Notes under the pieces: model-generated | What the model was told of the DNA's origin: nothing | Databases searched by the model: none | Seen by the model: the letters and a program-made list of their open reading frames with translations, nothing else | Program-made: the position numbers and the translations under genes | Assembly (NCBI RefSeq): GCF_015864825.1 | Contig: NZ_JADYWL010000003.1 | Coordinates: 186,001-250,000 of the forward strand | Source: Psychrobacter sp. NZS113 | GTDB lineage: Bacteria; Pseudomonadota; Gammaproteobacteria; Pseudomonadales; Moraxellaceae | DNA: 64,000 nt | Direction: 5' to 3' | Part shown: positions 61,516-64,000 of the stretch, piece by piece | Layout: each line of letters begins with the position of its first letter | Numbering within the stretch: position 1 is the first letter of the stretch

Positions 61516-63999
61516 TTACTGTCCTGATATTGCCTTGCTTTCACCTAGCTGTTTCAAGAACATATTAAACATTGATTCTTGCGTTGCCGGTATTGTTGCA
61601 TCAACGGTGCCAGTCGCCGATTGCAATTGCACTGCTATTGTTTTGATTGGGCCACTAACAGCAGTTGCGCTCGTATCATAGTTTTTGTTGTTCAAGCTAC
61701 TCTGTGCTTGTAAGGCTGATTCGGGTATCTTGCTAGAACTGCTATTGGTCTGACTGTAACGTATATTCTCAGCAAGCTCTAAGAGGTAAGAGGATGCCGA
61801 CTTGAACTTAGTTAGCTCGGCGGTGGTTAACTTCTCTCCGTCCGTATAACCTTGCAGCTCGCCAAAGTTTAGAGCGCCACTGCGAATTCCTTGCTTGTTG
61901 TACAGCTTTCTAACCTCCTCCATTGCCTGATCGTCACTAAGACCTGCTGACTTCAGAAAGTTCTCAACAGCCGTCTTACTGCCGAACTGGTTGCCTTGCG
62001 TTGGTATATCTTCAGTGCCATAAATCCGCAAGTTTCTAAGCGTTTCATCACCACTTTCAAGTGCCATTGCCTCTTTAACGCCTTTAATTTTCTCCTGTAA
62101 CTGTTCATAAGCGGTAAAGGTTCTGCTTGCAGCCTTAACCATTTCCGTTCCCGCAGCTCCTGCGCTGCTGGCTAGACTTCTATGTGATGTGGCCACTCTA
62201 TCTACTGACGTTCTAATACGATCATTTGCCGTAACTGCTTGCCCTGCCTTTTCAAACGTGATGCGCCCTTGTTCATCAATGGCAACAGTAACACCACGCT
62301 CAGCGGCCATTTTCGCCGTAACTGAATCGATAACACCTTTGTTGGCTGCAATATTGGCTTTTGCTGTTTTCTCAAACACCTCTTCTAACTGCTGAGCTGT
62401 CGCTTGTCCGTCTTTTTTGACAATGTTATAAGCATCGGTGTAAGCACCTGCATCTTTAGCGAGCTCCTCACGGGTTTTTAATCCTAAGAAGCCATATGCC
62501 TCAGTCACACCATTGATACCATCTTTAAGTATATTGGCCCTTCTTTCTATGCCCTCTAAGCCATCAGCAAGCTCCTGACCAGTGATTTTCCCTTCTTTGT
62601 AGAGTTCATTCCATTTAACAATCAATGCTTCAATTTCAACCGTATTGCTAGCTTTATCTGACATTGCAATAAGCGAGTCAACGAGTGCCCCGCCTGCGTC
62701 ATAACCTGCCTTTTCTAGGTCGTCAAAGCCACTGACAAGCTCGTTAAGACTGGCGCTAGACTTTACAAACTCTTTAGATAAACCGATACCGACCGCACCT
62801 GCCAGCTCGTCAATCTGCTCTTTGGTGCGATCGCTTGCTAAAGTAGACTTATCAGCCTGTGTGACCAATATGCCGCCTGTCTCGGTTGCTTGTACCGCCA
62901 AGCCTTGCAATGCTGCTGCCTTCTCAAGCTCGGAGGTGATAATACCGTCATTGTCAGCAATACTCTTGGCCGCATATCTCGCAAAGTTCGCCTCAATCTC
63001 TTTGTAACGCTCATTGGCTAAATTGATACCATAAGCCAAATCCTCACCCGATATTTTACCTTGTGAGCTTAACGCACTAAGAGAAGATATGATGTCATCA
63101 ACAGCACCGATAGTCTGCGCTTTTGGTACCGCATCGGTCAACGACTCACGCATTGATGTGCCAGACTCCTCCGCTTTGATTGCCACTTCAGCAAAGCTTT
63201 GCCCAACACCAAGATAGGCAGCTTGCACGCCTTTTGATGACTTAATAATTAACTCACCTGTCTCGCTGATTGATGCTTGCAGATCTTGCCCTGCTAACTC
63301 AAGCCGCATATCATCAGTGATAATCATATCGTTAGCGGCAATCTTGGCTTCAGCTACTTTGATATATTGCTCTTCCATCGCTTCAGCGGCATAGCTACCT
63401 TTAGCAACCATTTCATCGTAGTTTTTAACGACCTGGACCACTGTCTCATCAAGTCTATCTTGAGCTGTCTTATTCATTTCAGCCCATGCAGCAGCAGACT
63501 TGGATTGAAAGTCCATCATCTTTTGTTCTGAGCGTGCGTATAGCTCTTCCTGCTTGGCAATTAATGCTTCGCCCATTGTCGAGGTTTCACCGTTGAGCTT
63601 AGCAATACCGATCAACACGCTACCAATAATACCGCTGATTGTGCCAAAAACACTGTCAGCTGCGATTGATAGCCCACGTATGCCGTCAATAACTACGCCT
63701 GTAGTTACTGCAAACTGCTGCATAAGCTTTGTGATTAAGCCTACATCATTACCAGCTGCTACCGTGCCACTGATGATAGAGGTTAAGTCACTAAACGCGC
63801 CGTAAATGTCTTTAACGAGAGTGAATAAAGCAGAGGTCTGATCTAATACAAAGTCAAATGACTGTCCGATAGCGGCCATTGTCGCGGGGTCGATATTATC
63901 AATAGCGTCACTAATGTACTGTATGCCCTGCGCCAACCGTCCTGATTGGTTGACTGTTTCGTTTAAGCTACCAACGAGTTCAAACACAGTCGTTTTCAT
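61516..63999 (-). CDS. Tail tape-measure protein (5' end beyond window)
   Basis: At least 827 residues; the frame reaches the right edge, so the N-terminus is probably missing. Long helical protein with hydrophobic stretches (~75-130), rich in Ala/Glu/Lys. It has three internal repeats (residues ~222-253, ~349-380, ~552-583) following an A-N-[DK]-x-[IV]-I-x-[SD]...G-x-x-x-x-x-x-[ED]-x-G-x-[IL] pattern, separated by LxxGKI[ST]G-type segments (QGKISGEDLAYGI, EGKITGQELADGL). Such repeated helical architecture is typical of tape measures, which set tail length. It is followed by a terminator, not by tail-tip genes. Confidence 0.75.
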   Translation of the reverse strand: MKTTVFELVGSLNETVNQSGRLAQGIQYISDAIDNIDPATMAAIGQSFDFVLDQTSALFTLVKDIYGAFSDLTSIISGTVAAGNDVGLITKLMQQFAVTTGVVIDGIRGLSIAADSVFGTISGIIGSVLIGIAKLNGETSTMGEALIAKQEELYARSEQKMMDFQSKSAAAWAEMNKTAQDRLDETVVQVVKNYDEMVAKGSYAAEAMEEQYIKVAEAKIAANDMIITDDMRLELAGQDLQASISETGELIIKSSKGVQAAYLGVGQSFAEVAIKAEESGTSMRESLTDAVPKAQTIGAVDDIISSLSALSSQGKISGEDLAYGINLANERYKEIEANFARYAAKSIADNDGIITSELEKAAALQGLAVQATETGGILVTQADKSTLASDRTKEQIDELAGAVGIGLSKEFVKSSASLNELVSGFDDLEKAGYDAGGALVDSLIAMSDKASNTVEIEALIVKWNELYKEGKITGQELADGLEGIERRANILKDGINGVTEAYGFLGLKTREELAKDAGAYTDAYNIVKKDGQATAQQLEEVFEKTAKANIAANKGVIDSVTAKMAAERGVTVAIDEQGRITFEKAGQAVTANDRIRTSVDRVATSHRSLASSAGAAGTEMVKAASRTFTAYEQLQEKIKGVKEAMALESGDETLRNLRIYGTEDIPTQGNQFGSKTAVENFLKSAGLSDDQAMEEVRKLYNKQGIRSGALNFGELQGYTDGEKLTTAELTKFKSASSYLLELAENIRYSQTNSSSSKIPESALQAQSSLNNKNYDTSATAVSGPIKTIAVQLQSATGTVDATIPATQESMFNMFLKQLGESKAISGQ

Positions 64000-64000
64000 A

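Noticed and set aside
62189..63805. + strand frames opposite the tape-measure gene
   Set aside because: They are antisense shadows of the long - strand frame, with no ribosome sites or domains.

Overview
The window looks like a chromosome segment from a Moraxellaceae gammaproteobacterium, most probably Psychrobacter. This rests on AT-leaning but balanced codon use, a one-permease Lol transporter (LolD plus one LolC/E-type protein) as in Acinetobacter relatives, the ComEC/DUF2062/Lol neighbourhood, a dispersed family of ~107-bp repeats, and prophage proteins (DUF2280, DUF1376, AlpA-type regulators) common in this family. No rRNA or complete tRNA gene was seen. The genus call is inference.

Layout. 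1-5.8 kb: 5'-part of comEC, a divergent DUF2062 membrane protein, the lolD/lolF pair, an unknown protein and an SCP2-like protein. 6.6-12.8 kb: cbb3 cytochrome oxidase ccoNOQP and its assembly genes ccoG and ccoH. 12.9-21.9 kb: housekeeping genes (ttcA, queC, bcp, a dihydrolipoamide-dehydrogenase-like flavoprotein, an MscS channel). They are followed by a secreted protein whose upstream region carries a near-perfect lux-box palindrome, and by a LuxR/NarL-type response regulator whose receiver has lost its phosphoacceptor Asp. 22.1-24.4 kb: rlmKL.

24.7-43.3 kb: a large Ter (tellurite/stress) gene cluster. It has three stand-alone TerD proteins, a DUF475/TerC-like membrane protein, an AIM24-type protein, a double-TerD protein, a TerD-trypsin fusion and an NYN nuclease-OST-HTH-TerD fusion. 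It also has a biosynthetic module: ATP-grasp, PRTase-TRSP, HAD phosphatase, PRTase-PELOTA and CitE/HpcH-type lyase. This matches the comparative-genomics proposal that Ter systems couple Ca2+-binding TerD proteins to production of a nucleoside-like metabolite and to nucleic-acid processing. glsA (glutaminase) and an oppositely oriented MHYT/V4R-like sensor pair sit inside the cluster.

43.4-48.1 kb: alpha/beta hydrolase, enoyl-CoA hydratase and acyl-CoA synthetase genes, broken up by repeats and a 275-bp MITE with 26-bp terminal inverted repeats. At 48,337 there is a displaced 3' end (CCA included) of what looks like the tmRNA gene, with its terminator. This is taken as the left attachment site of a prophage that runs to the end of the window.

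The prophage holds two possible cargo genes on the + strand and a non-coding zone packed with short hairpins that mostly have 3-nt loops. The rest is on the - strand: AlpA-like regulators, a DUF2280 terminase-small-subunit-like gene, a block of small unknown genes between two copies of a 116-bp repeat, dnaB, dnaC, a DUF1376 gene, Icd/Ash-like small genes, further regulators, and the tape-measure gene at the right edge. Integrase, cI-type repressor, large terminase, portal and capsid genes are not seen and would have to lie beyond 64,000.
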